A DNA stretch of 64,000 bases. Source: Spirochaetota bacterium (GTDB lineage Bacteria; Spirochaetota; Spirochaetia; Treponematales; UBA12059). The DNA is taken from positions 124,001 through 188,000 of the forward strand of contig JAKLDN010000002.1 of NCBI GenBank assembly GCA_022703505.1, read 5' to 3'. Positions 16,416 to 25,268 of this stretch are shown here, in pieces. Under the pieces are notes generated by a model, which was not told the DNA's origin, did no database searches, and saw nothing but the letters and a program-made list of their open reading frames with translations. The first letter of the stretch is position 1. The number at the start of each line of letters is the position of its first letter. The translations under genes were made by a program, and so were the position numbers.

Positions 16416-17017
16416 GTGCGCCCCTCTTCGGCCTCGTGCTGGCCGGGGGCCGGAGCGTCCGTATGGGCCGCCCAAAGGCCGGCCTCCGGTACCGGGACGA
16501 GGACCAGGCCCACTATCTCACGGGGCTCCTGGGCTCGGTCTGCGAGGGCGCCTGGCTTTCCGTCGGTGCGGACCCGGCCTCGGGGGCGGAATTCGGGGAC
16601 CTGCCCATCCTCCGGGACCGGGATCCGGGCCTGGGTCCCGCGGCGGGCCTCCTGGCCGCCTGGGACAGGCTGCCAGAGGCCGCATGGCTGGTCGCGGCTG
16701 TGGACCTGCCCTTCCTGGACCGCCCGGCGGTGGAGCGCCTGGCGGGGGCCCGGGATCCGGCCAAGGCGGCCACGGCAGCCCTGAACCCGGATTCCCTCCT
16801 TCCGGAGCCCCTCTTCGCGGTCTACGAGCCGGCCTTCCGGGCCCATCTCGAGGCCGCGGCGGCGGCCGGGAGGCCGGGGCTGGCGGGGGTCCTGGCCCGT
16901 CTCCGGAACCGGGGGGAAGGCCCGGGGGTGGCCCTGGTCCGGTTCAAGGACGCCCGGGTCCTCCGGGACGTGGATACGAGGGAAGAATACCGGCTTTTGT
17001 CGGGAGGTGTCGCATGA
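16412..17017 (+). CDS. mobA: Molybdenum cofactor guanylyltransferase
   Basis: A 201-residue nucleotidyltransferase with the MobA signature LVLAGGRSVRMGRPKA at the N terminus and a VAAVDLPFL metal-binding strand in the middle. It attaches GMP to molybdopterin to make the dinucleotide cofactor needed by the reductase encoded just upstream. It starts with GTG, overlapping the reductase stop (GTGA), so stoichiometric co-expression is expected. Its own stop overlaps the ATG of the next gene. Confidence 0.88.
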   Translation: MSAPLFGLVLAGGRSVRMGRPKAGLRYRDEDQAHYLTGLLGSVCEGAWLSVGADPASGAEFGDLPILRDRDPGLGPAAGLLAAWDRLPEAAWLVAAVDLPFLDRPAVERLAGARDPAKAATAALNPDSLLPEPLFAVYEPAFRAHLEAAAAAGRPGLAGVLARLRNRGEGPGVALVRFKDARVLRDVDTREEYRLLSGGVA

Positions 17018-17661
17018 GGTTCGATACAAATGGAACGCCCGGCCCCGCGGCCGCGGCCCTGGTATGGGGAGGCCTCTGGGGAGCCGCCGAGGCGACCTTG
17101 GGATTCGCCTTGCACTTGGCGGGCCGGTTGGTCCCGGTGCCGGGGCTGGCGGGATTCCTGATGTTCCCCCTGGGCCTGGGTTTCCTGCTGGAAGCCCGCC
17201 GCGCCTCGGGTTCCGACGCGGCCGTGCCCCTGGCGGCCCTGACGGCCGCCTCGGTCAAGGCGGCCAGCGCCCTCCTTCCGGGGGTGGGTTGGCTCTTCGT
17301 GGGGAATCCGGCCCTGGCCATCCTGGCCCAGGGACTGGCCGTGTACCTGGGCGGGAGCCTCCTGGAAGGACGCCGGGGCGCGGCGGCCTTCGGTTGGGGC
17401 GCCGCCCTGGCCCTGTCCTGGCGACTGGCCTTCCTGGTCCTGGTCTTCCTCCTCCCCATGCAGAAGGGGATACTCCGAAAGGGGTGGCCGGCCCTTGCCT
17501 GGTTCCTGGCCGCGGACTCCCTGGCCAACGGGGCGGTCATCGCCCTGGCGGCCTACGGGCCGGGCCTTTCCGACCGCGCAAGGAGGGTCCTGTACCGCCC
17601 CGCTCTGGCGCCCCTGGCCGTGGTCCTGGGACTGGCGGCCCAGGCGGCCGCGGCCCTGTAG
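17014..17661 (+). CDS. Polytopic membrane protein of the nitrate operon, function unknown
   Basis: A 215-residue hydrophobic protein with about six predicted helices, beginning LVWGGLWGAAEATLGFALH. GGGAGG precedes the ATG, which overlaps the mobA stop (ATGA). Size and topology are comparable with substrate-binding (S) components of energy-coupling-factor transporters or with small cofactor transporters, but I recognise no diagnostic motif. Its place at the end of a reductase-mobA operon suggests a role in supplying molybdenum or cofactor, or in anchoring. That is inference only. Confidence 0.6.
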   Translation: MRFDTNGTPGPAAAALVWGGLWGAAEATLGFALHLAGRLVPVPGLAGFLMFPLGLGFLLEARRASGSDAAVPLAALTAASVKAASALLPGVGWLFVGNPALAILAQGLAVYLGGSLLEGRRGAAAFGWGAALALSWRLAFLVLVFLLPMQKGILRKGWPALAWFLAADSLANGAVIALAAYGPGLSDRARRVLYRPALAPLAVVLGLAAQAAAAL

Positions 17662-17681
17662 GATCGGTTTCGGGAGGAATC

Positions 17682-18614
17682 TCAGGGTCGCGGCCGGCGG
17701 AATCGCGCGCTGAGACGCCCCGCCAGGCTCCCCCCGAAGACGTGGACCAACAGGCCCGCCAGGACCAGGGCCGTGGCCGCCGCGTCCGCGGGACCGAAGC
17801 GCTCCCCCAGGACCAGGGCCGCGGAACTGATCCCCACGATCGGGACCAGGAGGGAGAAGGGGGCGATCCTTCCCGCCCCGTGCCGGAGGATCAGGCGGTT
17901 CCAAAGGCCGTAGCCCACCAGGGAGGCCGCGATCACCAGGTAGGCCAGGGCCCCGACCCAGGCCGGGGTGGGGCGGGCCAGGGACGCCGCGACGGGGCCG
18001 GGCCCTTCCAGCCAGAGGGAGAGCCCCAGGAGGGGCAGGGGGGAGACGACGCTGGACCAGACCACCAGGCCCAGGGCGTCCGCCCCGGGCATCGTGCGCA
18101 CGACCACGTTCGCGGCACCCCAGAAGAAGGCGGCGCCCAGGATCATCAGGGCCAGGGGGACCGTCATTCCCGAGAGGGAGCCCCCCCGGCCGGACAGGGC
18201 GACCAGGGTCAAGCCCGCGGCGGCCAGGGCCATACCGGCCACGCTGTGCATCCCGATCCGCTCCTTGAGAAGGGCCGCGGCCAGGAGGGCGGTGAAGAAG
18301 GCCTGGGACTGCAGGAGGACGGAGGAAAGTCCCGCCGGCGCACCCAGCGCCAGGGCCGTGAAGAGGAGGCCGAACTGCCCGACTCCCAGAAGGAGTCCGT
18401 AGGCCGCCAGGGAGCCCCAGGAGGCCGCGGGCTTTTTCACGAAGAAGACCGCCGGGAAGGCGCAGAAGGCGAATCGCAGGGTCAGCAGGAACAGGGGGGG
18501 GACGTCCGCCAGCCCCAGCTTTACCACCGTGAAGTTGAAGCCCCAGACCGTCACCACCACCAGGGCGGCCCCCAGGGCGCCGGCGGACAGGCGGCTTTCG
18601 TCGGAATCGCGCAT
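17682..18614 (-). CDS. EamA/DMT family transporter
   Basis: A 310-residue drug/metabolite transporter superfamily protein with ten helices in two EamA repeats. Typical segments are VVTVWGFNFTVVKLGL at the first helix and APAGLSSVLLQSQAFFTALLA in the first repeat, with PIVGISSAALVLGE in the second. Substrates of this subgroup include amino acids and related metabolites, usually exported. The ATG at 18614 has no ribosome site but lies seven bases from TATACT. Longer forms with earlier starts would include sequence that is not protein-like. Confidence 0.85.
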   Translation of the reverse strand: MRDSDESRLSAGALGAALVVVTVWGFNFTVVKLGLADVPPLFLLTLRFAFCAFPAVFFVKKPAASWGSLAAYGLLLGVGQFGLLFTALALGAPAGLSSVLLQSQAFFTALLAAALLKERIGMHSVAGMALAAAGLTLVALSGRGGSLSGMTVPLALMILGAAFFWGAANVVVRTMPGADALGLVVWSSVVSPLPLLGLSLWLEGPGPVAASLARPTPAWVGALAYLVIAASLVGYGLWNRLILRHGAGRIAPFSLLVPIVGISSAALVLGERFGPADAAATALVLAGLLVHVFGGSLAGRLSARFRRPRP

Positions 18615-18621
18615 GGACGTC

Positions 18622-18650
18622 AGTATAGCGGTCCGGGCGGGGACGCGCCA
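18622..18650 (-). promoter_or_regulatory. Promoter of the EamA gene, predicted leaderless
   Basis: On the minus strand TGGCGC (18650-18645), 17 bases, TATACT (18627-18622), seven bases, ATG at 18614. No ribosome-binding sequence is present. Confidence 0.6.
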
Positions 18651-18698
18651 TGCCGGGGGCCCGGAAGCGGGCAGGCCCCGCGGCACGGGCGGGCCGCG

Positions 18699-18727
18699 TT
18701 GCGCTCTCCGCCGCGGGCGCCTATACT
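18699..18727 (+). promoter_or_regulatory. Promoter of the dienelactone-hydrolase-like gene
   Basis: TTGCGC (18699-18704), 17 bases, TATACT (18722-18727). The start is near 18735, giving a leader of about 22 bases with CGGAGG before the GTG at 18757. It is a useful contrast with the leaderless promoters nearby. Confidence 0.65.
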
Positions 18728-18756
18728 CATCCAACATCGTGAAATCGGAGGCATCC

Positions 18757-19494
18757 GTGAAAAAGTTGGCCTGGCTCCTGCTCGCGACGGCGGCCGCCCT
18801 TCCATCCGCCGCCCTCGAAACCGTGACCTTCCCATCCGCGGACGGCCTGGCCGTCACGGCGGACCTCTACCTGGCCCACGGGCCCGACGCGCCCCTCATC
18901 CTCCTCTTTCACCAGGCGGATTACAGCCGGGGGGAATACCGGGAGATCGCGCCGAGACTGAACGCCCTGGGATTCAACGCCCTGGCCGTGGACCAGCGCT
19001 CGGGGCGCTCTGCGCAGATGGTGAGCAACGAAACCGCGGCCCGGGCCCGGGCCGCAAAGAAGCCGCAGTCCTACCTGGACGCCCTGCCGGACATGCGGGC
19101 CGCGGTCGCCTGGGTCCGGTCCCAGCCCTTCGGGAAGGGGAAGCTCCTGCTCTGGGGGAGCTCCTATTCCGCCTCCCTGGTCCTAAAAATGGCGGGGGAC
19201 GAACCGGGGATCTGCGCGGCGGTCCTGGCCTTCTCCCCGGGCGAATACTTCTCCCCGGGCGACCTGATCCGGACTTCCGCCGCGAAGATCCGGGTCCCGG
19301 TCTTCGTGACCTCGGGCCCCTTCGAAAAGAGCGACTGGGAGGGGATCTTCCAGGCGATTCCCCCCGGTTCGAAGGTGTCCTTCCTGCCGGAGGGCGACGG
19401 ACGCCACGGATCCTCGACCCTCTGGAGCGGGAGCGCCGGGAACGAGGCGTACTGGAAGGCCGTCGAGTCCTTCCTTTCGGGCTTCCGGCCCTGA
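18757..19494 (+). CDS. Secreted alpha/beta hydrolase (dienelactone hydrolase-like)
   Basis: A 245-residue protein with a short signal peptide (KKLAWLLLATAAALPSAA). The fold is alpha/beta hydrolase: the oxyanion loop strand LILLFHQADYS, nucleophile elbow LLWGSSYSA, acid loop FVTSGPFEKSDW and histidine in GDGRHGSST. The GTG at 18757 is preceded by CGGAGG and fits the signal peptide; earlier in-frame ATGs would cross the promoter. It is probably a periplasmic esterase of unknown substrate. Confidence 0.75.
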   Translation: MKKLAWLLLATAAALPSAALETVTFPSADGLAVTADLYLAHGPDAPLILLFHQADYSRGEYREIAPRLNALGFNALAVDQRSGRSAQMVSNETAARARAAKKPQSYLDALPDMRAAVAWVRSQPFGKGKLLLWGSSYSASLVLKMAGDEPGICAAVLAFSPGEYFSPGDLIRTSAAKIRVPVFVTSGPFEKSDWEGIFQAIPPGSKVSFLPEGDGRHGSSTLWSGSAGNEAYWKAVESFLSGFRP

Positions 19495-19552
19495 GATTCC
19501 GTCAACCCGGTTGCGGTGCCCCGGCCGGAACCGCTGGGAAGGAGGAGTAATC

Positions 19553-21034
19553 ATGAACCAGGAACGAAAGCCCCTCGGCTTGTCCGTCCGTATCGGCTAC
19601 GGCATGGGAGACATCTACGGCGGCGGCAGCACGACCATCCTCAACATGTACTACCTCTACTTCCTGACCGACATGGCGGGACTGTCTCCGATCTGGGCGG
19701 GAACCGCGATCCTGGTCAGCAAGCTCTGGGACGCGGTCACGGACCCGGTGATGGGCCTCCTCAGCGACAACACCCGGACGCCCCTCGGCCGGCGCCGGCC
19801 CTACTTCCTCGCGGGCATCCCCCTGGTCTTCCTCTCCTTCGCCGCGATGTGGGTCCGGCCGGGCTTCGCGGGTCCCGGGGCGGCCTTCGCCTACTACCTG
19901 ACGGCCTACGTCCTCTTCTCCACGGTCTACACCATGGTCTGGGTCCCCTACAACTCGATCGCCGCGGAATTGACCGAGGACTACGACGAGCGGACCCGCC
20001 TGTCCTTCTACCGCATGGTCTTCTCCAACCTCTCGGGGATCGTGGCGGCGATCGCCCCGAAGGACCTCTTCGAGGGGGTCCTCTTCCGGGGGGACCCCGC
20101 CCGTGCCTGGCTCTGGGTGGGCATCGCCTTCGGCCTCGTGTTCTCGCTTCCCTACATCGTCACCCTCCTCACGTGCCGGGAAAACCCCGAGTTCATGGCC
20201 CTGCCCCGGAAGCGCTTCGGTTCCGTGAAGTCCTTCGTCACGGAGAATTTCCTCGTGCCCTTCGAGAACCGGCCCTTCCGGTACGTGATGCTGATGTACC
20301 TCTTCGGCTTCATGGCCCAGGACGCGGTCCTGGCTTTGGCGGTCTACTTCCTGACCTATGCCCTGGGCATCCCCTCCATGATGACCCTCCTGGTCCCCGT
20401 ATACGGGGGGCTCCTGGTTTCCCTTTTCCTGGCGTCCAAGCTGGCCCAGAGGATCGGCAAGCGGGAGACCTTCCTGGTCTCCGGGGCCCTGTGGATCGGG
20501 GCCCTGATCCTGGTCCTGTTCATGCGGCCGGGCATGCCCGTGGCGGTCCTGTACGCCTTCGGCCTGGCCTTCGGGGTCGGCCTGGCGGGGGTCCAGTCCA
20601 TGGTGTTCGCCATCTTCCCGGACGTACCGGACGTGGACGAACTCGTCTCCGGTGCCCGGAGGGAAGGCCTCTACAGCGGGATCTTCGCCCTCTTCCGCAA
20701 GGCGGGCGGGGCCTTCATCCTCTTCCTGGTGGCGGCGCTGATCGGTGTCGCGGGATACCTGCCGCCGATCGGCGATGTCAAGCAGGCCCAGACCCCCGCC
20801 TTCGTGGGAAGCCTCATGGCGATCTTCGTGGGCCTGCCCGCCCTCTGCGTGGTCCTGGCCCTTTTCGCGGCTTGGCGCTACCCGCTGACCCGGGAACGCC
20901 TGGACCGCATCCGGCGCATCAACGCCGCCCTGCGACGGGGGGAGACCCTGAGCCCCGGGGACGAGGCGGTCCGGGCGGAGCTCCTGCCCCTCATGGTCGC
21001 CGGGCCGCGACCGGGACGGGGCGGCCATGCCTGA
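19553..21034 (+). CDS. GPH family sugar:cation symporter
   Basis: A 493-residue MFS protein of the glycoside-pentoside-hexuronide:cation symporter family. Signature regions are IGYGMGDIYGGGSTTILNMYYLYFLTD, WDAVTDPVMGLLSDNTRTPLGRRRPY (shown here only to name the loop that defines the family) and a VWVPYNSIAAELTEDYDERT cytoplasmic loop. GGAAGGAGGAG fixes the start. It overlaps the downstream putative glycosidase gene by eight bases, so the pair likely imports and cleaves a glycoside. Which sugar is unclear. Confidence 0.88.
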   Translation: MNQERKPLGLSVRIGYGMGDIYGGGSTTILNMYYLYFLTDMAGLSPIWAGTAILVSKLWDAVTDPVMGLLSDNTRTPLGRRRPYFLAGIPLVFLSFAAMWVRPGFAGPGAAFAYYLTAYVLFSTVYTMVWVPYNSIAAELTEDYDERTRLSFYRMVFSNLSGIVAAIAPKDLFEGVLFRGDPARAWLWVGIAFGLVFSLPYIVTLLTCRENPEFMALPRKRFGSVKSFVTENFLVPFENRPFRYVMLMYLFGFMAQDAVLALAVYFLTYALGIPSMMTLLVPVYGGLLVSLFLASKLAQRIGKRETFLVSGALWIGALILVLFMRPGMPVAVLYAFGLAFGVGLAGVQSMVFAIFPDVPDVDELVSGARREGLYSGIFALFRKAGGAFILFLVAALIGVAGYLPPIGDVKQAQTPAFVGSLMAIFVGLPALCVVLALFAAWRYPLTRERLDRIRRINAALRRGETLSPGDEAVRAELLPLMVAGPRPGRGGHA

Positions 21035-23165
21035 GTCCGGACCCGCGGTCCACCTGGCCTTCCGCTTCCACGTCAACTTCTACCACTCGTATCGGGGGGA
21101 CTCCCTGGACGAACGGGGAATCGGCAAGGACATCCGGATCATCCGGGGGATCCTGGCCGACCTGGACCGCCTGAACTCCGAGGGCATACCCGTCCGGGGG
21201 ACCTGGGATATCGAGAACTACTACAGCCTGGAAACCCTGATGCCGCGCCACGCTCCGGACCTGGTCGAGGGCATCGCCCGGAGGGTCCGGGAGGATCGGG
21301 ACGAGATCGAGCCCATGTCCTGGAACAACGGGATCGTGAGCGCCTGCACGGCCGAGGAGTTCGAGGAGCTGGCCCGCCTGGCGGTGAGCAACCCGGGCCG
21401 GTCGGGGCTGGCCGACGTCTTCGGCCGCTGGGTCCCGATCCTCCGGCCCCAGGAGTGCATGTACACCCCCTCTTTCCTGTCCCGGTACCCCGCGGCGGGA
21501 ATCCCGGCGATCAGCCTCTACTACTCGGCGGTTCCCTTCAACGGTTTCTCAAACTTCGTCCGGCCCCTGGCCTTCCCGGAGCGGTACAACCCCCTGACCC
21601 TGGAGAGCTCGAGCCTGGCGGGCTCCATGACCCTCCTGCCCTGCTACAACCACGGGGACGTGGCGGACCGCGGGGCCTCCCTCCGGCTCTGGCTGAAGGG
21701 CCTCCGGCGCCGCCAGCTGCGGATGGAGGAGCCCCGGGACCTCTTGCTGATCCTGGACGCCGACGCGGACGACGAGTTCTGGGCGGGCATGAAGATCCCC
21801 GTGGTGTCACGGCTCCTGCCGTCCTTCGACGGCCTGGCCCGGATGGTCCGCTCCGTCGCGGACCTGCCCTTCCTCCGCTTCACCCGGCCCGGGGACTACC
21901 TCCGGGACCATCCCCCCGTCGGCCGGGTGGTCCTGGACCAGGACACCGCCGACGGGAGCTTCGACGGGCTTTCCTCCTGGGCGGAGAAATGGGAGAACAC
22001 CGAGCTCTGGACGGTGATCCAGCGCACCCGGCGCCTGTACGACGCGGCCGTAGCCGCGGGCGCCCCCACGGACGACCCGCGCCTGGCCGAGTCCCTCCGG
22101 GAGCGCCTCCTGGCCCTGTCCACGACCCACTTCGGCATGGCCAGTCCGGTGATGCACGCGGGCCGCCTGGAAGACGGATTCGCCCGGGCGCGCCGGGCCG
22201 GGGAGCTGGCCGCGGCGGTCCTGGCCGAGCGGCGGGGCGTCTCGGCCGGGGCGAAGGCGGCCCCGGAATCGCGGTTCCCGCCGCCCGCCCCCGCGCCCGA
22301 TTCGGCACCCGCCTCCGGCCGAAGCGGCCGGGCGGAGGGGAGAGCCGGGGACGGCGGCCGCTTCCGGGTCCTGGACCCCCGGATCACCTGGGGCGGCCGC
22401 GTCCGTGCCGGAACCGTGGAGGAAGTCGGGGACGAAACTCGGCCGGACGGGACGGCCGTCCGGACCCTCCGGGGAGCCCTGTCCCTGCCCGGCCGGATCC
22501 GGGACGGCCGGTGGACACGGATCGAGACCCGCCTTGCCGGGGACGACGCGGTGTTCCTGTCCCTGGAGCTCGAGTACCCCGAGACCCCGCACCGCGGGTA
22601 CGACAAGGCCAAGGCCCTCAGGCTGGACCGGACCTGGGACCACCGGTGGGCCGAGGTCCTGCCCGCGGAGATCCTTCCTCTCTTCGACGCGGACCCGGCC
22701 CGGCCCTTCCGGGTGATCAAGCGCAACTTCTTCGGGGACGTGAGCGCCTACCCGGTCGACCACCACCTGGTCTCCGGATCCCGCCGGACCGCCTCCTTCA
22801 ACAACCACATCGCCCACCCCTGGGTCGCGGTTTCGAACGGCTCCGAGGGCCTCCTGGTGGCCCAGTACGAGGGGGACAGGTGCAATTTCGCTTTCTGTCC
22901 CATGCGGTCCGAGGTCTCGGGCGGCCGCCAGCGTCTCCGGCTGAACCCCTTCGGGACCTACTACGGTCCCCAGTGGAAGTACGCCACCGCGGTCACGGGC
23001 CTGGGCCGGGCGATGGCGGTGCTCATGGCGGACCAGTTGGACAGCTACGCACCCTCCTATAACGGAAAGACCAGCCGCTTTTCCTTCGCCGTCTTCCCCT
23101 TCCGGGGCCCCGAGCCGCCGGAGGAGATCCGGCGCCGGGCCGAGGCGTGGGGGGAAGTCCGGTGA
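21027..23165 (+). CDS. Putative glycoside hydrolase (GH38/GH57-like)
   Basis: A 712-residue cytoplasmic protein. The N terminus begins with a strand ending FRFHVNFYHSY and then RGTWDIENYYSLE, reminiscent of the (beta/alpha)7 catalytic barrel of GH38/GH57 alpha-glycosidases. A helical segment around residues 300-400 (LWTVIQRTRRLYDAA ... STTHFGMASP) recalls the GH38 middle domain. A Pro/Ala-rich linker (about 410-440) leads to a large beta-rich C-terminal domain. The catalytic aspartate cannot be assigned with confidence. Coupling to a GPH symporter supports a carbohydrate substrate. Confidence 0.6.
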   Translation: MPESGPAVHLAFRFHVNFYHSYRGDSLDERGIGKDIRIIRGILADLDRLNSEGIPVRGTWDIENYYSLETLMPRHAPDLVEGIARRVREDRDEIEPMSWNNGIVSACTAEEFEELARLAVSNPGRSGLADVFGRWVPILRPQECMYTPSFLSRYPAAGIPAISLYYSAVPFNGFSNFVRPLAFPERYNPLTLESSSLAGSMTLLPCYNHGDVADRGASLRLWLKGLRRRQLRMEEPRDLLLILDADADDEFWAGMKIPVVSRLLPSFDGLARMVRSVADLPFLRFTRPGDYLRDHPPVGRVVLDQDTADGSFDGLSSWAEKWENTELWTVIQRTRRLYDAAVAAGAPTDDPRLAESLRERLLALSTTHFGMASPVMHAGRLEDGFARARRAGELAAAVLAERRGVSAGAKAAPESRFPPPAPAPDSAPASGRSGRAEGRAGDGGRFRVLDPRITWGGRVRAGTVEEVGDETRPDGTAVRTLRGALSLPGRIRDGRWTRIETRLAGDDAVFLSLELEYPETPHRGYDKAKALRLDRTWDHRWAEVLPAEILPLFDADPARPFRVIKRNFFGDVSAYPVDHHLVSGSRRTASFNNHIAHPWVAVSNGSEGLLVAQYEGDRCNFAFCPMRSEVSGGRQRLRLNPFGTYYGPQWKYATAVTGLGRAMAVLMADQLDSYAPSYNGKTSRFSFAVFPFRGPEPPEEIRRRAEAWGEVR

Positions 23166-23179
23166 CGGGAGTCAGGAGC

Positions 23180-23220
23180 CGGATACCGGGCGATGGCAAT
23201 TTTCCATAACCCGGTATCCG
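23180..23220. terminator. Bidirectional hairpin between convergent operons
   Basis: CGGATACCGGG (23180-23190) pairs perfectly with CCCGGTATCCG (23210-23220), with an inner ATGG/CCAT pairing around CAATTTT. It lies between the glycosidase gene and the convergent tctA gene. There is no strong U-run, so it may be a weak or factor-assisted terminator or an RNA-stabilising hairpin. Confidence 0.6.
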
Positions 23221-23233
23221 ACGCCCGGAAGGT

Positions 23234-24754
23234 TCAACCGGGCTCCTGCCCCTTCTCGACCGACTCCGCCAGGAGCTTCCGGATCTTTCGCTGGTTCAGG
23301 ATGCCCACGACCAGGGAGAGCGCCGCCAGCACGAAGAGGGCGATGGCGATGGGCCGGGAGACCAGTATGGAGTAGTCGCCCTGGGAGATCGTCAGGGCCC
23401 GCCGGAGGTTGGCTTCCGTCATGGGGCCCAGGATCAGGGCCAGGAGGATGGGGGACAGGGGGAACTTGGCCCGCATCATGATCCAGCCCAGCACCCCGAA
23501 GGCCAGGGTGAGCCCCACGTCGAAGATGTTTTGCCGCATCGCGAAGGAACCGACCAGGGACAGGACGAAGATGACGGGGTTGAGGATTTCGCGCTTGACC
23601 AGGATGATCCGGGCGAAGAAGCGGATCCCCGCCATCCCGACAAGGAGCATGGCCACGTTGGCCACGAGCATGGACGCGAAGACGTTGTAGACCACGTCCA
23701 GGTGCTCCCGGTAGAGCAGGGGGCCGGGTTGGAGGCCCTGGATGACGAAGGCCCCGAGGAGCACAGCGGTCACCGCGTCCCCGGGCACCCCCAGGGACAA
23801 GAGGGGGATCATCGCCCCGCCGGAGCAGGCGTTGTTCGCGGCCTCCGTAGCCGCGACGCCCTCGATCACCCCGGTTCCGTAGAGGTGGGGATGCTTGGAG
23901 GACCGCTTCGCCTCGCCGTAGGACACGAAGGCCGCGATGTCCCCCCCCGCTCCCGGGATGGATCCGATCGCCGTGCCGATCAGGCTGGACTTCACGATGT
24001 TCTTCAGGGAAACCTTGATGTCCTGCCAGGACGGGATGTAGCGGTCGATCGAGGCCTTGATCTCCTTGAGGACGCCCATCTTCTCGATGGAGTTCAGGAT
24101 CTCGGAGACCGCGAACAGGCCGATCAGGGTGGGGATGAAGGCGGGTCCCTCCAACAGTTCCACCCGGCCGAAGGTGTAGCGGGGGAAGCCGGAGATGGGA
24201 TCGAAGCCGATGGTGGCCAGGAGAAGACCGAACATCCCCGACATGACTCCCTTCACGACACTGTCGCCGGAGATGGAGATGATGACGGAGAGGCCGAAGA
24301 GGGCCAGGGCGAAATACTCCACCGGGCCGAACTCCAGGGCGAACCGGGACACGACGGGGGAGAGGAAGGTCATGATGAGGGCCCCGATGGTGCCCCCGCA
24401 GAAGGACGCGAAGAGGGCCATGGACAGGGCCCGCCCCGCCTGGCCTTTCTGGCCCATGGGATACCCCTCCAGGACCGTGGCCGCCGCGGCCGGGGTGCCC
24501 GGAGTGCGGATCAGAATGGCCGAGATGGAGCCCCCGTACATGGCGCCGCAGTAGATCCCCAGGAGCATGGCCAGGCTCTCGGTGGGGGGGCGCCCGAAGG
24601 TGAAGGGAACCAGGAGGGCGACTCCCATGGTGGCCGTCAGGCCCGGCAGGGCCCCGATGGTGATCCCCCCGGCCACGCCGATGAATACCATGAGCAGGAC
24701 GCTCGGATGCAGGACGACGTTGCCCAGGCTCGTCAGGAACAGCCCGAAGTCCAT
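23234..24754 (-). CDS. tctA: Tripartite tricarboxylate transporter large membrane subunit (TctA)
   Basis: A 506-residue protein with about twelve helices and the TctA signatures GALPGLTATMGVALLVPFTFG near the N terminus, YGGSISAILIRTPGTPAAAAT, and GSIPGAGGDIAAFVSYGEAKR in the second half. It is the channel-forming subunit of a TTT-family transporter, working with TctB and the periplasmic binding protein TctC. AGGAG precedes the start, nine bases after the tctB stop. Family members carry citrate, aromatic acids and sugar acids; the adjacent KDG genes suggest a sugar acid. Confidence 0.93.
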   Translation of the reverse strand: MDFGLFLTSLGNVVLHPSVLLMVFIGVAGGITIGALPGLTATMGVALLVPFTFGRPPTESLAMLLGIYCGAMYGGSISAILIRTPGTPAAAATVLEGYPMGQKGQAGRALSMALFASFCGGTIGALIMTFLSPVVSRFALEFGPVEYFALALFGLSVIISISGDSVVKGVMSGMFGLLLATIGFDPISGFPRYTFGRVELLEGPAFIPTLIGLFAVSEILNSIEKMGVLKEIKASIDRYIPSWQDIKVSLKNIVKSSLIGTAIGSIPGAGGDIAAFVSYGEAKRSSKHPHLYGTGVIEGVAATEAANNACSGGAMIPLLSLGVPGDAVTAVLLGAFVIQGLQPGPLLYREHLDVVYNVFASMLVANVAMLLVGMAGIRFFARIILVKREILNPVIFVLSLVGSFAMRQNIFDVGLTLAFGVLGWIMMRAKFPLSPILLALILGPMTEANLRRALTISQGDYSILVSRPIAIALFVLAALSLVVGILNQRKIRKLLAESVEKGQEPG

Positions 24755-24763
24755 GGGGATCTC

Positions 24764-25231
24764 CTAGAATCCCAGCAGGCCCAGAAGGCCGACCGGGAGG
24801 GTGATGAGGAGGACCTGCTCGAACACGAGCCAGACTCCCGCCGTGGCCGCCAGGGGCACGAGCACGAGCCCGAGGGGCCCGCGGGCTCCCAGGAGCAGCA
24901 TGAGGGCCAGGATGAACAGGACCGTCATGGGAAGGAAGCCCACGGGCCGCAGCAGGGCCGTGTAGGCCGCCGCCGCCCCGAGGGACAAGAGGGCCCTCCA
25001 GATCCCGAAGGACCGGAAGTCCACGCGTTCGAAGCCGCCGGGCTTGCGGGAAAGGGCGCCCTGGAGGGCGAGGAGGGCGGAGAACCCGATGAGCACCGCC
25101 GCCACGAGGCTCGGGAAGAAACTCGGCCCGATCTTCATGATGTGGTCCGGGGGCATCTTCGCCCCCTGGATCAGGGCGTACAGGCCGATTCCGGCCCCGA
25201 CCGCCCCTCCCGCGATGTCGTGGATCCTCAT
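24764..25231 (-). CDS. tctB: Tripartite tricarboxylate transporter small membrane subunit (TctB)
   Basis: A 155-residue protein with four predicted helices, matching the TctB small membrane subunit in size, topology and position between tctC and tctA. The segment GPSFFPSLVAAVL near residue 35 is typical of the family. A GTG six bases further upstream is possible, but GGAGG is correctly spaced only for the ATG at 25231. Confidence 0.85.
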   Translation of the reverse strand: MRIHDIAGGAVGAGIGLYALIQGAKMPPDHIMKIGPSFFPSLVAAVLIGFSALLALQGALSRKPGGFERVDFRSFGIWRALLSLGAAAAYTALLRPVGFLPMTVLFILALMLLLGARGPLGLVLVPLAATAGVWLVFEQVLLITLPVGLLGLLGF

Positions 25232-25268
25232 CCTCACCCTCCTTGCCTCTCGGGGCCCTTCCCCTACC

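Noticed and set aside
13845-16475. Minus-strand frame of 876 codons opposite the nitrate module
   Set aside because: The sense strand encodes a clear NarK-like transporter and a molybdopterin reductase with all ligands. The antisense product is low-complexity and matches nothing I know.
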